64,000 bases of DNA from an uncultured Pelagibacteraceae bacterium (GTDB lineage: Bacteria > Pseudomonadota > Alphaproteobacteria > Pelagibacterales > Pelagibacteraceae): assembly GCA_902535745.1 (NCBI GenBank), contig CACAUR010000002.1, positions 1-64,000 of the forward strand. Direction: 5' to 3'. Position numbers and translations under genes: made by a program. The notes beneath the pieces are model-generated. The model had not been told where the DNA came from and ran no database searches. It saw only the letters and a list, made by a program, of their open reading frames with translations. Position 1 is the first letter of the stretch. Each line of letters begins with the position of its first letter. Below are positions 28,048-36,690 of this stretch, piece after piece.

Positions 28048-29226
28048 TTAATTTAGAGCTTTTATACCAGGAAGTTCCTTGCCTTCAAGATATTCTAAAA
28101 AAGCTCCACCAGCAGTTGAAACGAAATCAAAATCACTTATTGCGTTTATCTGATTTAAAACTGCAATTGTATCCCCACCTCCTGCAACAGAAAAAATTGA
28201 ATTATTTTTATTTTTTTTAATAATCATTTTTGCTATTTCATAACTTCCTAAAGCAAAATTTGGATTTTCAAAATAACCTGCTGGACCATTCCACAAAACA
28301 GTTTTACTATTTTCGATAATATCTTCAATTTCTTTTAAAGTTTTTGGGCCAATATCAAGAATAAAATCATCAGCTGATACTTCGGCTAGGTCTTTAATTT
28401 GGGATTTGTCATTCATGCTTTTTCCAATTTTGACATCCTTTGGATAAATTATCGAACATGAGTGATCATTAGAGTTTTTAAAAATATTTTCTATTTCTTT
28501 TTCACAATTCTCTTCCTTAATTGACTTTCCTATTAAATTTCCTTTATGGCTCAGGATGTTATTTGCCATTCCCCCAACAACAACAATGTTATCAAATTTT
28601 GGTATTAAATTTTTGATTAAATTAATTTTTGTTGAAATTTTTGATCCCCCAATGATACATGTAACTGGCCTTTTTATTTCACTCGTTACCTTCTTTAGTG
28701 CATTTAATTCAGTTTCTAATTGCAGTCCAGCAAATGAAGGTAAAAATTCAGTAATTTTACTAATTGAAGCATGGGCTCTGTGCGAGCAAGAAAAAGCATC
28801 ATTTACATAAAGATCCGCTAGACTCGCTAAGTGTTTTGAAAATTTTTTGTCATTTTTTTCTTCATCTTCATAAAATCTTATATTTTCTAAAAATATAATT
28901 TGACCATTAAAATTTTTAAATAATTCATCTTTTTTTATCTTAAAGATATTTTCATTAACTAGTTTGATCTTTTGATTTATTTTGCTTTCTAAATTTTCAC
29001 AAATCGGTTTCAAAGAAAGTTCTTTTATCACTTTTCCATTGGGTCTACCAACGTGTGATATAATAATTACTTTACATTTTTTTTTTATTAAAAAATTGAT
29101 TACAGGTAAAATCTTATCAATTCTTGTTTGGTCTGTGATAACTCCATTTTCTAATGGGACATTTAAATCTAATCTTAATAATATTACTTTTTGATTAATA
29201 TTTTCTTGATCCTTTATATTTTTCAT
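28048..29226 (-). CDS. pgk: Phosphoglycerate kinase
   Basis: A 392-residue kinase interconverting 1,3-bisphosphoglycerate and 3-phosphoglycerate. Clear family motifs: LLRLDLNVPLENGVITDQTR near residue 16 (the RxDxNVP signature), ISHVGRPNG near 55, LLENIRFYEDEEKND-like IFLENIRFY near 112, ACSHRAHAS-like SCSHRAHAS near 141, ILDIGPKTL near 285 and SVAGGGDTIAVL near 345. Length is normal. Its first base overlaps the last base of gap, so the pair is tightly coupled. Confidence 0.97.
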   Translation of the reverse strand: MKNIKDQENINQKVILLRLDLNVPLENGVITDQTRIDKILPVINFLIKKKCKVIIISHVGRPNGKVIKELSLKPICENLESKINQKIKLVNENIFKIKKDELFKNFNGQIIFLENIRFYEDEEKNDKKFSKHLASLADLYVNDAFSCSHRAHASISKITEFLPSFAGLQLETELNALKKVTSEIKRPVTCIIGGSKISTKINLIKNLIPKFDNIVVVGGMANNILSHKGNLIGKSIKEENCEKEIENIFKNSNDHSCSIIYPKDVKIGKSMNDKSQIKDLAEVSADDFILDIGPKTLKEIEDIIENSKTVLWNGPAGYFENPNFALGSYEIAKMIIKKNKNNSIFSVAGGGDTIAVLNQINAISDFDFVSTAGGAFLEYLEGKELPGIKALN

Positions 29227-30233
29227 TAAGAAATTTTATGAAGATATGCTGCAATATCACACATTCTATTTGAAAAACCCCATTCATTGTCATACCAAGC
29301 AGAAATTTTACCCATATTTTTGCCTATAACATTTGTTAATGATGCATCCACTATAGAGGAAGCTGGATTGTGATTAAAATCAATTGAAACTAGTTTTTCT
29401 TCCGTTATTTCTAAAACTTTAATTTTCTGTTTCTTGCTAAAATTTTTAAAAGCAGAATTAATTTTTTCAACAGATAAATCTTTTTTGGAGCAAAATATTA
29501 ATTCAATTAAGGAAACATTTGGTATTGGTACTCTCATTGCTACACCCTCTAGCTTTCCTTTCAAAGAGGGTATAATTTCACCAATCGATTTTGAAGCACC
29601 CGTCGAGGTCGGCACTATTGATTGACTAGCTGTTCTAGCTCTTCTAAGGTCTTTATGAGAATTATCTAAAATCCTTTGATCAGTTGTAAAAGAATGAATT
29701 GTAGTCATAAAACCTTTTTCGATTTCAAAATTTTCATTAAGCACATGGGCAACTGGCGCAAGACAATTAGTCGTGCACGATGCGGCAGATATAATTTTAT
29801 CTTCTTTCTTAATTTCTTTTTCATTAACTCCAAATGCTATGGTCCTATCAGCATTTTTGCATGGAGCAGAAACAATAACTTTTTTTGCTCCATTATTTAA
29901 ATGTGGAATTAATTTTTCCTTAGAGTTAAAATTACCAGTACATTCAAGTACAAAATCAACATCATTATCTTTCCAATTAATTTCTTCTAGTTTATCTTTC
30001 TGTGAATAATAAATTTTATTACTATTAATATTTATATAGTTTTTTTCAATTGATATATTTGCGTTGAATTTTCCATGAATACTATCTCTTTTTAATAAAG
30101 CACAAGCCGTCTCAATATCAGCTCTATTATTAATATGTTGAATTTTTAGGTTAGAATGTTCCTCTTCAAATATTGATCGAACTACCATTCTACCTATTCT
30201 ACCTAAACCATTTATTCCAATTTTAGTTTTCAT
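29226..30233 (-). CDS. gap: Glyceraldehyde-3-phosphate dehydrogenase
   Basis: A 335-residue dehydrogenase. The NAD(P)-binding GINGLGRIGRMVVRSIFEEE starts at residue 5. The active-site cysteine is in AASCTTNCLAPVAHVL near 150, with the partner His in TTIHSFTTDQ near 175. ARTASQSIVPTSTGASKSIG and WYDNEWGFSNRM close the pattern. Position 33 after the first beta-strands is Asn (HINNRAD), which leaves NAD versus NADP preference open. It overlaps tkt by four bases and pgk by one. Confidence 0.96.
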   Translation of the reverse strand: MKTKIGINGLGRIGRMVVRSIFEEEHSNLKIQHINNRADIETACALLKRDSIHGKFNANISIEKNYININSNKIYYSQKDKLEEINWKDNDVDFVLECTGNFNSKEKLIPHLNNGAKKVIVSAPCKNADRTIAFGVNEKEIKKEDKIISAASCTTNCLAPVAHVLNENFEIEKGFMTTIHSFTTDQRILDNSHKDLRRARTASQSIVPTSTGASKSIGEIIPSLKGKLEGVAMRVPIPNVSLIELIFCSKKDLSVEKINSAFKNFSKKQKIKVLEITEEKLVSIDFNHNPASSIVDASLTNVIGKNMGKISAWYDNEWGFSNRMCDIAAYLHKIS

Positions 30234-32164
30234 AAATTTTTTTTTATTTTTTGTAAAATACTTTCAACATCTAATTCAAAGTGTTTATAAATATCTTTAT
30301 AAGGTGCACTCTTACCAAATTTATTTATTCCTAAATTCAAACCATCGGTTCCTGTGTATTTTTTCCAATAACTAGTTTCTGATGCTTCTATAGAAACTTT
30401 AAGAGTATCTTCTTGTAAAATATCTTTTTTATAGTCATTGCTTTGACTATCAAATATTTCGTGGCATGGCATTGATATAACCTTTGAATAGATATTTTCT
30501 GTGGCTAATTTATGACTTACTTTAATTGCAAGATCAGTTTCAGAGCCTGTTGCTAAAAAAGTTACTTTAATATCATCCCCATTTCTTAAAATTTCATAAG
30601 CACCTTTAGAGCAAAGATTGTTAGCAATCACCTCTCTTCTTACAGGTTCTGTTTTTTGTCTAGTTAGAGCAATAACACTAGGTTTGTTTTTACTTTCTAA
30701 AGCTAATTGCCAACATTCAAAAGTTTCAATTGTATCTGAGGGTCTAAACACATTTAAGTTGGGTATTGATCTTAACATTGCGAGCTGCTCGACGGGCTGG
30801 TGAGTTGGCCCGTCTTCCCCCAAACCGATCGAGTCATGTGTTAAAACATATATAACTCTTTGACCCATCATTGCCGCTAATCTGATAGAAGGCTTACAAT
30901 AATCACTAAATATTAAAAAAGTTCCGCCATATGGAATAAGATTGCTATGCAAAGAAATTCCGTTCATAATTCCACACATCGCATGTTCTCTTACTCCATA
31001 ATGAATATAATTTCCTCCGAAACTCCCTGGTTTAATTATTTTATGATTTTTTGTTTTTGTATTATTTGAACCTGCAAGATCAGCCGACCCACCAATTAAA
31101 TTTGGTAATTTTGAAACTATATCTAAAAATTTTTCTGAGGATTTTCTAGTTGCAATTGGTTCTAATGATTTAAAATAATTTACTTTTACTTGTTCTATTT
31201 CGCTTGTAATCTCATCGTTAAAAATATTGAATTCAGGTTTATACGATTTATTTTTTTCTGCTTTTGAAGAAGCGTTTTCTCCAATTTTCCTCCATTCATT
31301 CAAAATTTTCTCAGGGATTTTAAAAGGCTCATAATCCCATTTTAATTTTTTTCTAACCAGCTTTACCTCATCGGTGCCTAACGGACTTCCATGCGATGAT
31401 GCTTTTCCACTTTTATTTGGTGAACCATAACCAATTGTAGTCTTACAAGAAATAGCAAAGGGTTTTTTTGATGTTTGAGCTTTTTTTAAAGCATTAAAAA
31501 TTTGTTTTTCATTATGTCCATCTATTTCTAAATAGTTCCAACCATAACTTTCAAATCTTTTTTTTGTATTATCAGAAACGGCAAGATTAGTAGGTCCATC
31601 AATCGAGATAGAATTATTATCAAAAAGCAGTATCAAATTTTTTAATTTTATATGACCCGCAAAACTTAATGCTTCATGGCTTATTCCTTCCATAAGGCAT
31701 CCATCCCCTGCCAGGACATAAGTTTTATGTTCTATCTTTTTTTTTCCTAACTTTTTTTTTAATATTTCTTCAGCGAGCGCAAAACCTACAGCATTAGATA
31801 TACCTTGTCCTAATGGTCCAGTCGTAGTCTCTATCCCTGAATTAGAGTGATATTCAGGATGCCCAGCACAAATACAGTCAAGTTTTCTAAAGTTTTTAAT
31901 GTCATTTATGGAAACACTTTTGTAACCAGTTAAATATAAAAGTGAGTAAAGAAGCATAGACCCATGACCAGCAGAAAGAACGAACCTATCTCTATTAAAC
32001 CAACTAGGATCTTTAGGATTAAATCGTAAAAAGTTTTTAAACAAAACAGTAGCAACATCAGCCATTCCCATTGGCATTCCAGGGTGACCAGAATTCGCTG
32101 CTTCAACAGCATCTAAAGATAGAAATCTTACAGCATTAGCTAAATCTTTATGTTTTATTTTCAA
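30230..32164 (-). CDS. tkt: Transketolase
   Basis: A 644-residue thiamine-diphosphate enzyme moving two-carbon units between sugar phosphates. The start MKIKHKDLANAVRFLSLDAV is followed by ANSGHPGMPMGMADVA, the ThDP/Mg motif GDGCLMEGISHEALSFAGH near 155 with NSISIDGPT, and in the second half GVREHAMCGIMNG near 390 and HDSIGLGEDGPTHQPVEQLA near 445. Slightly shorter than E. coli TktA (about 663). It begins the minus-strand tkt-gap-pgk-fba group and is divergent from zauP with a 50-base gap. Confidence 0.96.
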   Translation of the reverse strand: MKIKHKDLANAVRFLSLDAVEAANSGHPGMPMGMADVATVLFKNFLRFNPKDPSWFNRDRFVLSAGHGSMLLYSLLYLTGYKSVSINDIKNFRKLDCICAGHPEYHSNSGIETTTGPLGQGISNAVGFALAEEILKKKLGKKKIEHKTYVLAGDGCLMEGISHEALSFAGHIKLKNLILLFDNNSISIDGPTNLAVSDNTKKRFESYGWNYLEIDGHNEKQIFNALKKAQTSKKPFAISCKTTIGYGSPNKSGKASSHGSPLGTDEVKLVRKKLKWDYEPFKIPEKILNEWRKIGENASSKAEKNKSYKPEFNIFNDEITSEIEQVKVNYFKSLEPIATRKSSEKFLDIVSKLPNLIGGSADLAGSNNTKTKNHKIIKPGSFGGNYIHYGVREHAMCGIMNGISLHSNLIPYGGTFLIFSDYCKPSIRLAAMMGQRVIYVLTHDSIGLGEDGPTHQPVEQLAMLRSIPNLNVFRPSDTIETFECWQLALESKNKPSVIALTRQKTEPVRREVIANNLCSKGAYEILRNGDDIKVTFLATGSETDLAIKVSHKLATENIYSKVISMPCHEIFDSQSNDYKKDILQEDTLKVSIEASETSYWKKYTGTDGLNLGINKFGKSAPYKDIYKHFELDVESILQKIKKNL

Positions 32165-32214
32165 AAATATTCCTATCTAGACTAAGAGACTCATTAATAT
32201 ATAATTATATATAT

Positions 32215-32538
32215 ATGAAATATATCAGCGAAAAAGAAAAAAAACTTGAAGACGCGCTAAAGAAATTAAAAAAACTTGATCTTAAAAATGACCAGATATC
32301 TGGAGACATTAAAGAATTAGTTGATCAAAAAAATCAATTAGAAATTGAAAAAAATGAATTGGAAAAAAAATACAAAAATTTAAGTGATGAACACGGTAAT
32401 CTTCAAGTCAAAATTAAACAAATGATGGTTGAAAAAAAAGAAGACAGAGTGAAAAGATTAGAGTTTGACGAAAAAATTGATGAATTAAATCAAGAAACAG
32501 ATACTTTACTTGATGAGATTGAAAAATGGCAAATGTAA
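32215..32538 (+). CDS. zauP: Coiled-coil protein upstream of ZapA (ZauP-like, DUF4164)
   Basis: A 107-residue protein that reads as one long coiled coil, rich in Lys, Glu, Leu and Asp with heptad-like spacing from about residue 5 to 100. It overlaps zapA by 13 bases. In Caulobacter a coiled-coil protein encoded directly upstream of zapA, ZauP, works with ZapA to focus the Z-ring. Position, length and composition here match that pair, so I infer the same role. Sequence identity cannot be judged, since coiled coils look alike. It diverges from tkt. Confidence 0.7.
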   Translation: MKYISEKEKKLEDALKKLKKLDLKNDQISGDIKELVDQKNQLEIEKNELEKKYKNLSDEHGNLQVKIKQMMVEKKEDRVKRLEFDEKIDELNQETDTLLDEIEKWQM

Positions 32539-32963
32539 ATATTAAATTTAATGGAAAGGACTTTCTTCTTTCATGTGAAGATGGTCAAGAGGATCATCTT
32601 GAAGAGTTAGCAGCAAATTTAAATGATAAATTTGAAAAATTAAAAAATGACTTAGGAAACATAGGTGAAAATAAATTATTATTGATCACTGCTATTAAAG
32701 TGATGGATGAGTATTTTGACACCAAAAAAAATGTTGAGAAAAAAAAGCTAGAATTAACTAATCTCACTGAAAAATTTAAAGAACTGAAATCTCTTGTATA
32801 CGGCTACAAGGATGAAAAAGAAGATGAAGCAACCAAATTGAACAATGATATCAACAACTTGCAAAAAGAGCTTGATAAAATAAACAACAATTATGATCAA
32901 TTAATTTCTAACACTGCAAAAGAAATAGAGGAATTTGTTGAACGAGTTAATCTTAAAAATTAG
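32526..32963 (+). CDS. zapA: Cell division protein ZapA
   Basis: A 145-residue FtsZ-ring-associated protein. The N-terminal globular domain reads VNIKFNGKDFLLSCEDGQED, then HLEELAANLNDKFEKL, and GENKLLLITAIKVMDEYF near residue 47. This is followed by a long coiled coil to the end (about residues 60-140). ZapA crosslinks FtsZ filaments at midcell. It overlaps the ZauP-like gene by 13 bases, and fau follows eight bases later. In many proteobacteria 6S RNA lies between zapA and fau, but here there is no room for it. Confidence 0.88.
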   Translation: MANVNIKFNGKDFLLSCEDGQEDHLEELAANLNDKFEKLKNDLGNIGENKLLLITAIKVMDEYFDTKKNVEKKKLELTNLTEKFKELKSLVYGYKDEKEDEATKLNNDINNLQKELDKINNNYDQLISNTAKEIEEFVERVNLKN

Positions 32964-32971
32964 ATTTAGTA

Positions 32972-33514
32972 GTGAACAAATTTCAATTAAGAAAAAAAAT
33001 ATCTAAAATTCGATCAAAATTTGCTAGAAAAAAAATCACAGTAAATTCTAAGGCCTTAATCAAATTGATTGAGCAGAAATCTTCCAACAAAAGAGTTGGA
33101 TTGTATTATCCGTTTGGTGATGAGTTATCTACTTTGGAATTAATGAATCGATTAATTAGGAAAAAATTTATAATTTCTTTACCTATAATTAATAATAAAT
33201 CTGAGATGTCTTTTTATAGCTGGAGTCCTAATGAGCCTTTAACAATAAATAGATTTGGTATCTTAGAGCCTTTAAAGGGAAAAAAAATAACTCCTTCCAC
33301 ATTAATAATTCCGTTGTTAGCTTTTGACTCTAACTTAAATAGACTTGGTTATGGAGGAGGTTTCTATGACAGGTTTATTCAAAAAATTGAGAAACAAAAT
33401 AACTGTGTTAAAATCGGACTTGCTCTTTCTTGTCAAAAAATTAATAAAGTGCCAGTTGATAAATATGATAAAAAAATGGATTTCATAATTACCGAAAAAA
33501 GAATTTATAAATGA
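32972..33514 (+). CDS. fau: 5-formyltetrahydrofolate cyclo-ligase
   Basis: A 180-residue enzyme converting 5-formyl-THF to 5,10-methenyl-THF with ATP. The start is GTG at 32972 (MNKFQLRKKISKIRSKF). Key stretches are KRVGLYYPFGDELSTLELMN near residue 40, RFGILEPLKGKKI near 91, IIPLLAFDSNLNRLGYGGGF near 110 with YDRF, and KIGLALSCQKINKVPVDKYD near 148. LGYGGGFYDR is the diagnostic nucleotide/folate motif. It overlaps the next gene by four bases. Confidence 0.92.
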   Translation: MNKFQLRKKISKIRSKFARKKITVNSKALIKLIEQKSSNKRVGLYYPFGDELSTLELMNRLIRKKFIISLPIINNKSEMSFYSWSPNEPLTINRFGILEPLKGKKITPSTLIIPLLAFDSNLNRLGYGGGFYDRFIQKIEKQNNCVKIGLALSCQKINKVPVDKYDKKMDFIITEKRIYK

Positions 33515-34317
33515 AAATTTTATTTTTAGGCGATATCGTAGGACCATCTGGTTGTATAGTTGTAAAAAAATATCTTAAGAAGATTGTTGAGAAAAATAAA
33601 ATAAATTTTGTAATAGCAAATGGTGAAAATGCAGCTCATAACGGAGTAGGTATTACAAAAGATGTTTTAGACAATCTAATTAAATTTGGAGTTAATGTAC
33701 TCACAACTGGAAATCATGTTTGGGATCATAAAGAAACTCTAAAACTCGTTGAGGATGATAACAGACTTCTTAGACCATTTAATTTAATTGGAGTATCGCC
33801 AGGAAAAGGATTTGAAATTTATCAAACATCAAAAAATTTTAAAATAGGTGTATTAAATTTAATGGGAAATGTTTTCATGAGGAAAAGTGAAGATGTTTTC
33901 AAAACAGCTGAAAATTTTCAAAAAAAGTATCAACTTAAAAAAGATTATGACTTTTTAGTAGTTGACTTGCATTGTGAAACTACTTCAGAAAAAATGGCAA
34001 TGGGACATTTGTTTGATAGTAAAGCAACTTTAGTTACCGGTACTCACACGCACATTCCAACAAATGACGCAAGAGTTTTAAAAGGCGGAACTGCGTATAT
34101 CACAGACTCCGGAATGTGTGGTGACTATGACTCAGTAATTGGGATGAATAAAGAAAACTCATTAAAAAGATTCTTTAAGCAAGATTCTGAAAAACATTAT
34201 CCATCTTTGGGGGATGGTTCTTTATCGGGTGTTATGGTAGATTGTGATGAAACTTCAGGACTAGCTAAAAATATTAATAGTATAATTGTTGGGGGTGTTT
34301 TAAATAACTCAAAATAA
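33511..34317 (+). CDS. TIGR00282-type metallophosphoesterase (YmdB-like)
   Basis: A 268-residue calcineurin-like phosphoesterase of the TIGR00282/YmdB type. Metal ligands are seen in ILFLGDIVGPSG (residue 3 on), IANGENAAHNGVGI near 37, TTGNHVWDHKE near 67, VDLHCETTSEK near 151, and TGTHTHIPTNDARVL near 178. YmdB of Bacillus is a phosphodiesterase affecting cyclic nucleotides and biofilm choices; the role in alphaproteobacteria is not known. It overlaps fau by four bases, and yebC starts one base after its stop. Confidence 0.88.
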   Translation: MKILFLGDIVGPSGCIVVKKYLKKIVEKNKINFVIANGENAAHNGVGITKDVLDNLIKFGVNVLTTGNHVWDHKETLKLVEDDNRLLRPFNLIGVSPGKGFEIYQTSKNFKIGVLNLMGNVFMRKSEDVFKTAENFQKKYQLKKDYDFLVVDLHCETTSEKMAMGHLFDSKATLVTGTHTHIPTNDARVLKGGTAYITDSGMCGDYDSVIGMNKENSLKRFFKQDSEKHYPSLGDGSLSGVMVDCDETSGLAKNINSIIVGGVLNNSK

Positions 34318-34318
34318 T

Positions 34319-35041
34319 ATGGCAGGACATTCTCATTGGGCTGGAATAAAACATAAAAAAGGTAGAGCAGATAAAGAAAGGTCGAAGATTTTCTCAAAAC
34401 TTTCTAGAGAGATTACAGTAGCTGCTAAACTTGGAGATAAAGATCCTTTAATGAACCCGAGACTTAGATCTGCTATTCAAGCAGCAAGATCTTCAAACAT
34501 GCCAAAAGATAACATCGAGAGAGCCATTGATAAATCAAAATCATTTAATCAATCAAATTTTGAAAAGATAAGATACGAAGGTTTTGGTAAAGATAAAGTT
34601 GCTATAATTGTTGAAGCACTTACAGATAACAAAAATAGAACTGCTTCAAAACTAAGAACAATTTTTCAAAAAAACGGTGGTAATTTGGGTACCCAAGGTT
34701 CTGCAGCTCACAATTTTAAACAAATTGGCGTAATTAGAATAGACATAAATGAAATTAAAGACGATAAAATTTTTGAGCTGGCAATTGATGCTGGTGCGCA
34801 TGAATGCTTTTCCTTAGAAAATTTTCATGAGATACATTGCGGTTTTGAAGATATTTATTCTATAAAAAAAAAAATTGAGTCTCATGTTGAAAATTTTATA
34901 TCTACAGATATTGAGTGGATTCCATTAAACAAGGTCCCCAGCGAAGGTGAGAATAAAGAAGACATAAAAAAACTTATAGAATTATTAAATGATGACGATG
35001 ATGTTCAAAGGGTTTACTCAAATTTTGGGGAAGAAGATTAA
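34319..35041 (+). CDS. yebC: YebC/PmpR family protein
   Basis: A 240-residue YebC-type protein. The N-terminus MAGHSHWAGIKHKKGRADKE is a near-invariant signature, followed by IFSKLSREITVAAKLG, RLRSAIQAARSSNMPKDNIE, YEGFGKDKVAIIVEALTDNK and FQKNGGNLGTQGSAAHNFKQ. The family was described as a transcription regulator and more recently as aiding translation at polyproline; neither can be decided here. Its usual neighbour is ruvC, and a RuvC-like gene does follow three bases downstream. Confidence 0.94.
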   Translation: MAGHSHWAGIKHKKGRADKERSKIFSKLSREITVAAKLGDKDPLMNPRLRSAIQAARSSNMPKDNIERAIDKSKSFNQSNFEKIRYEGFGKDKVAIIVEALTDNKNRTASKLRTIFQKNGGNLGTQGSAAHNFKQIGVIRIDINEIKDDKIFELAIDAGAHECFSLENFHEIHCGFEDIYSIKKKIESHVENFISTDIEWIPLNKVPSEGENKEDIKKLIELLNDDDDVQRVYSNFGEED

Positions 35042-35044
35042 GCA

Positions 35045-35533
35045 ATGTTAATAATTGGAATAGATCCTGGAATTAATGGTGCTATATGCTTATTTAAAGA
35101 TGGAAAGATAGTGGATGTATTTGAAATGCCAAAAATGGCTGTAGGAAAAAAAAATAAATCCCAAGTTAACGCTTCTCAAATATTTAACGAAATTCGAAAA
35201 GCTGTAGAAGGAGAAGATAAGACGCAAGTAATAGCTGTGATCGAACAAGTTTCTGCAATGCCAGGACAAGGAGTTACTAGCATGTTTAATTTTGGACAGT
35301 CTTTTGGAGTGTTAAAAGGAATTTTTTCTGCAATGCAAATTCCAATGGATTTTGTTTCGCCAGTTAAATGGAAAAAATTCTTTAATTTGATAAATACAAA
35401 CAAAGACGCTAGCAGGACAAAAGCTATTGAAATTTATCCATACTTTTCGTCAAAATTGTCAAAAAAAAAAGATGCTAATAAAGCGGATGCAATACTAATT
35501 TCTAGTTTTTATTACCAAAACGCTAAATATTAG
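35045..35533 (+). CDS. RuvC-like Holliday junction resolvase, phage type
   Basis: A 162-residue RNase H-fold nuclease. Probable metal ligands: D7 in IIGIDPGINGA, E67 in AVIEQVSAMPGQG, and D143 and D148 in KKDANKADAI. The AMPGQGVTSMFNFGQSFGVL stretch near residue 71 and the VSPVKWKKFF near 104 are typical of phage-type RuvC homologues rather than canonical RuvC, whose last two Asp are three residues apart. It occupies the normal ruvC position after yebC, but no ruvA or ruvB follows; the next gene is tolQ. It would cut four-way DNA junctions. Confidence 0.75.
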   Translation: MLIIGIDPGINGAICLFKDGKIVDVFEMPKMAVGKKNKSQVNASQIFNEIRKAVEGEDKTQVIAVIEQVSAMPGQGVTSMFNFGQSFGVLKGIFSAMQIPMDFVSPVKWKKFFNLINTNKDASRTKAIEIYPYFSSKLSKKKDANKADAILISSFYYQNAKY

Positions 35534-35589
35534 ATTTATTTTATCTTTCAGGTCAAATTGATGACACATTTTAGTGTGAAAGATTTTTC

Positions 35590-36264
35590 ATGGAAGCCGA
35601 TATAGCATCACAATCTGTTGGACTAGGAAGTTCTGTAGACTTCTCTTTATGGAGCCTATTTCTAAGAGCAGACATAATTGTAAAATCAGTTATCGTCTTG
35701 TTAATTGCAGCATCAATTTATACTTGGGCGATAATTATAGAAAAATTTAAGTTATTTAAGAAAATAAATTTATCAACCCAAGAGTTTGAAGAAAAATTTT
35801 GGAAATCAAGATCTGCCGAGAGTTTCTATAATAATTTACCAACAAACATTGATGATCCAATGTCAAATGTTTTTAAAAAGACCATGCAAGTTGTTCTGAA
35901 ATCAAGATCTAGAAGTAATTTAAATGAAAAGCTTTCAGGTTTATTAGAGTCTAATATAGAAAATGAAGTTAACAAGCTTGAAAAAAATTATTCATTTTTA
36001 GCGACTGTAGGTTCAACGGCACCGTTTATTGGTTTGTTCGGAACAGTTTGGGGAATTATGAATTCGTTTCAGTCAATTGCAGTTTCAAGAAACACAAGTT
36101 TAGCTATTGTCGCGCCAGGCATCGCAGAAGCATTATTTGCAACAGCTCTCGGCCTCTTAGCAGCTATACCTGCGGTTGTAGCTTATAACAAATTTAATAA
36201 CGACTCAAAAAAATATTCTCAAAGATTAGAAAATTTTGCCAAAAGATTCATCTCTACTATTTAA
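35590..36264 (+). CDS. tolQ: Tol-Pal system proton channel subunit TolQ
   Basis: A 224-residue inner-membrane protein of the MotA/TolQ/ExbB family. There are three membrane helices: about 25-50 (IIVKSVIVLLIAASIYTWAI), then after a long cytoplasmic loop about 138-158 (FLATVGSTAPFIGLFGTVWG) and 175-198 (VAPGIAEALFATALGLLAAI). With TolR it uses the proton motive force to energise TolA for outer-membrane constriction at division. The ybgC gene that often precedes tolQ is absent. tolR follows after three bases. Confidence 0.94.
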   Translation: MEADIASQSVGLGSSVDFSLWSLFLRADIIVKSVIVLLIAASIYTWAIIIEKFKLFKKINLSTQEFEEKFWKSRSAESFYNNLPTNIDDPMSNVFKKTMQVVLKSRSRSNLNEKLSGLLESNIENEVNKLEKNYSFLATVGSTAPFIGLFGTVWGIMNSFQSIAVSRNTSLAIVAPGIAEALFATALGLLAAIPAVVAYNKFNNDSKKYSQRLENFAKRFISTI

Positions 36265-36267
36265 CTA

Positions 36268-36684
36268 ATGGCTTTTAATTTAAAAAATAAATCTAAAGAT
36301 CCAATAAGTGAAATAAATGTAACACCATTTGTTGATGTTATGTTGGTTCTTTTAATTGTTTTTATGGTCACAGCACCATTATTGACAGTTGGTGTTCAAG
36401 TAGATTTACCAGAAAGTTCAGCCGACTCTCTTCCTGAAGAACAAGAGCCACTAACTTTAAGTATAAATTCAAAAGGAGAGATTTTTATTCAAGAGTCAAA
36501 AGTTGAATTCGATAATGTAATTGCCAAAATATTAGCCGTTTCGAAAAATAGGACAGATACAAGAATATATGTAAGAGGCGACAAGACAATCAACTATGGG
36601 AGAGTTCTAGAAGTTATGGGGATGCTTTCTGGTTCAGGATTTACAAAGGTAGCGCTAATTTCAGAACCTTATAAAGAGAGGTGA
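36268..36684 (+). CDS. tolR: Tol-Pal system protein TolR
   Basis: A 138-residue ExbD/TolR protein. A short cytoplasmic lead (PISEINVTPFVDVMLVLLIV) contains the conserved proton-path aspartate in PFVDVML, within the single membrane helix at about 22-42, followed by a periplasmic domain with IYVRGDKTINYGRVLEVMG near 104. It partners TolQ in the stator unit. It is separated from tolA by only six bases; the purine-rich aagagaggtgatc at its end provides the ribosome-binding site for tolA. Confidence 0.93.
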   Translation: MAFNLKNKSKDPISEINVTPFVDVMLVLLIVFMVTAPLLTVGVQVDLPESSADSLPEEQEPLTLSINSKGEIFIQESKVEFDNVIAKILAVSKNRTDTRIYVRGDKTINYGRVLEVMGMLSGSGFTKVALISEPYKER

Positions 36685-36690
36685 TCGTTA

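Noticed and set aside
32964-32971. 6S RNA between zapA and fau, as in many proteobacteria
   Set aside because: Only eight bases separate the two genes.
35534-35589. Inverted repeat acac-attTta-gtgt upstream of tolQ as an operator
   Set aside because: Arms of four bases are too short to separate from chance in this composition.
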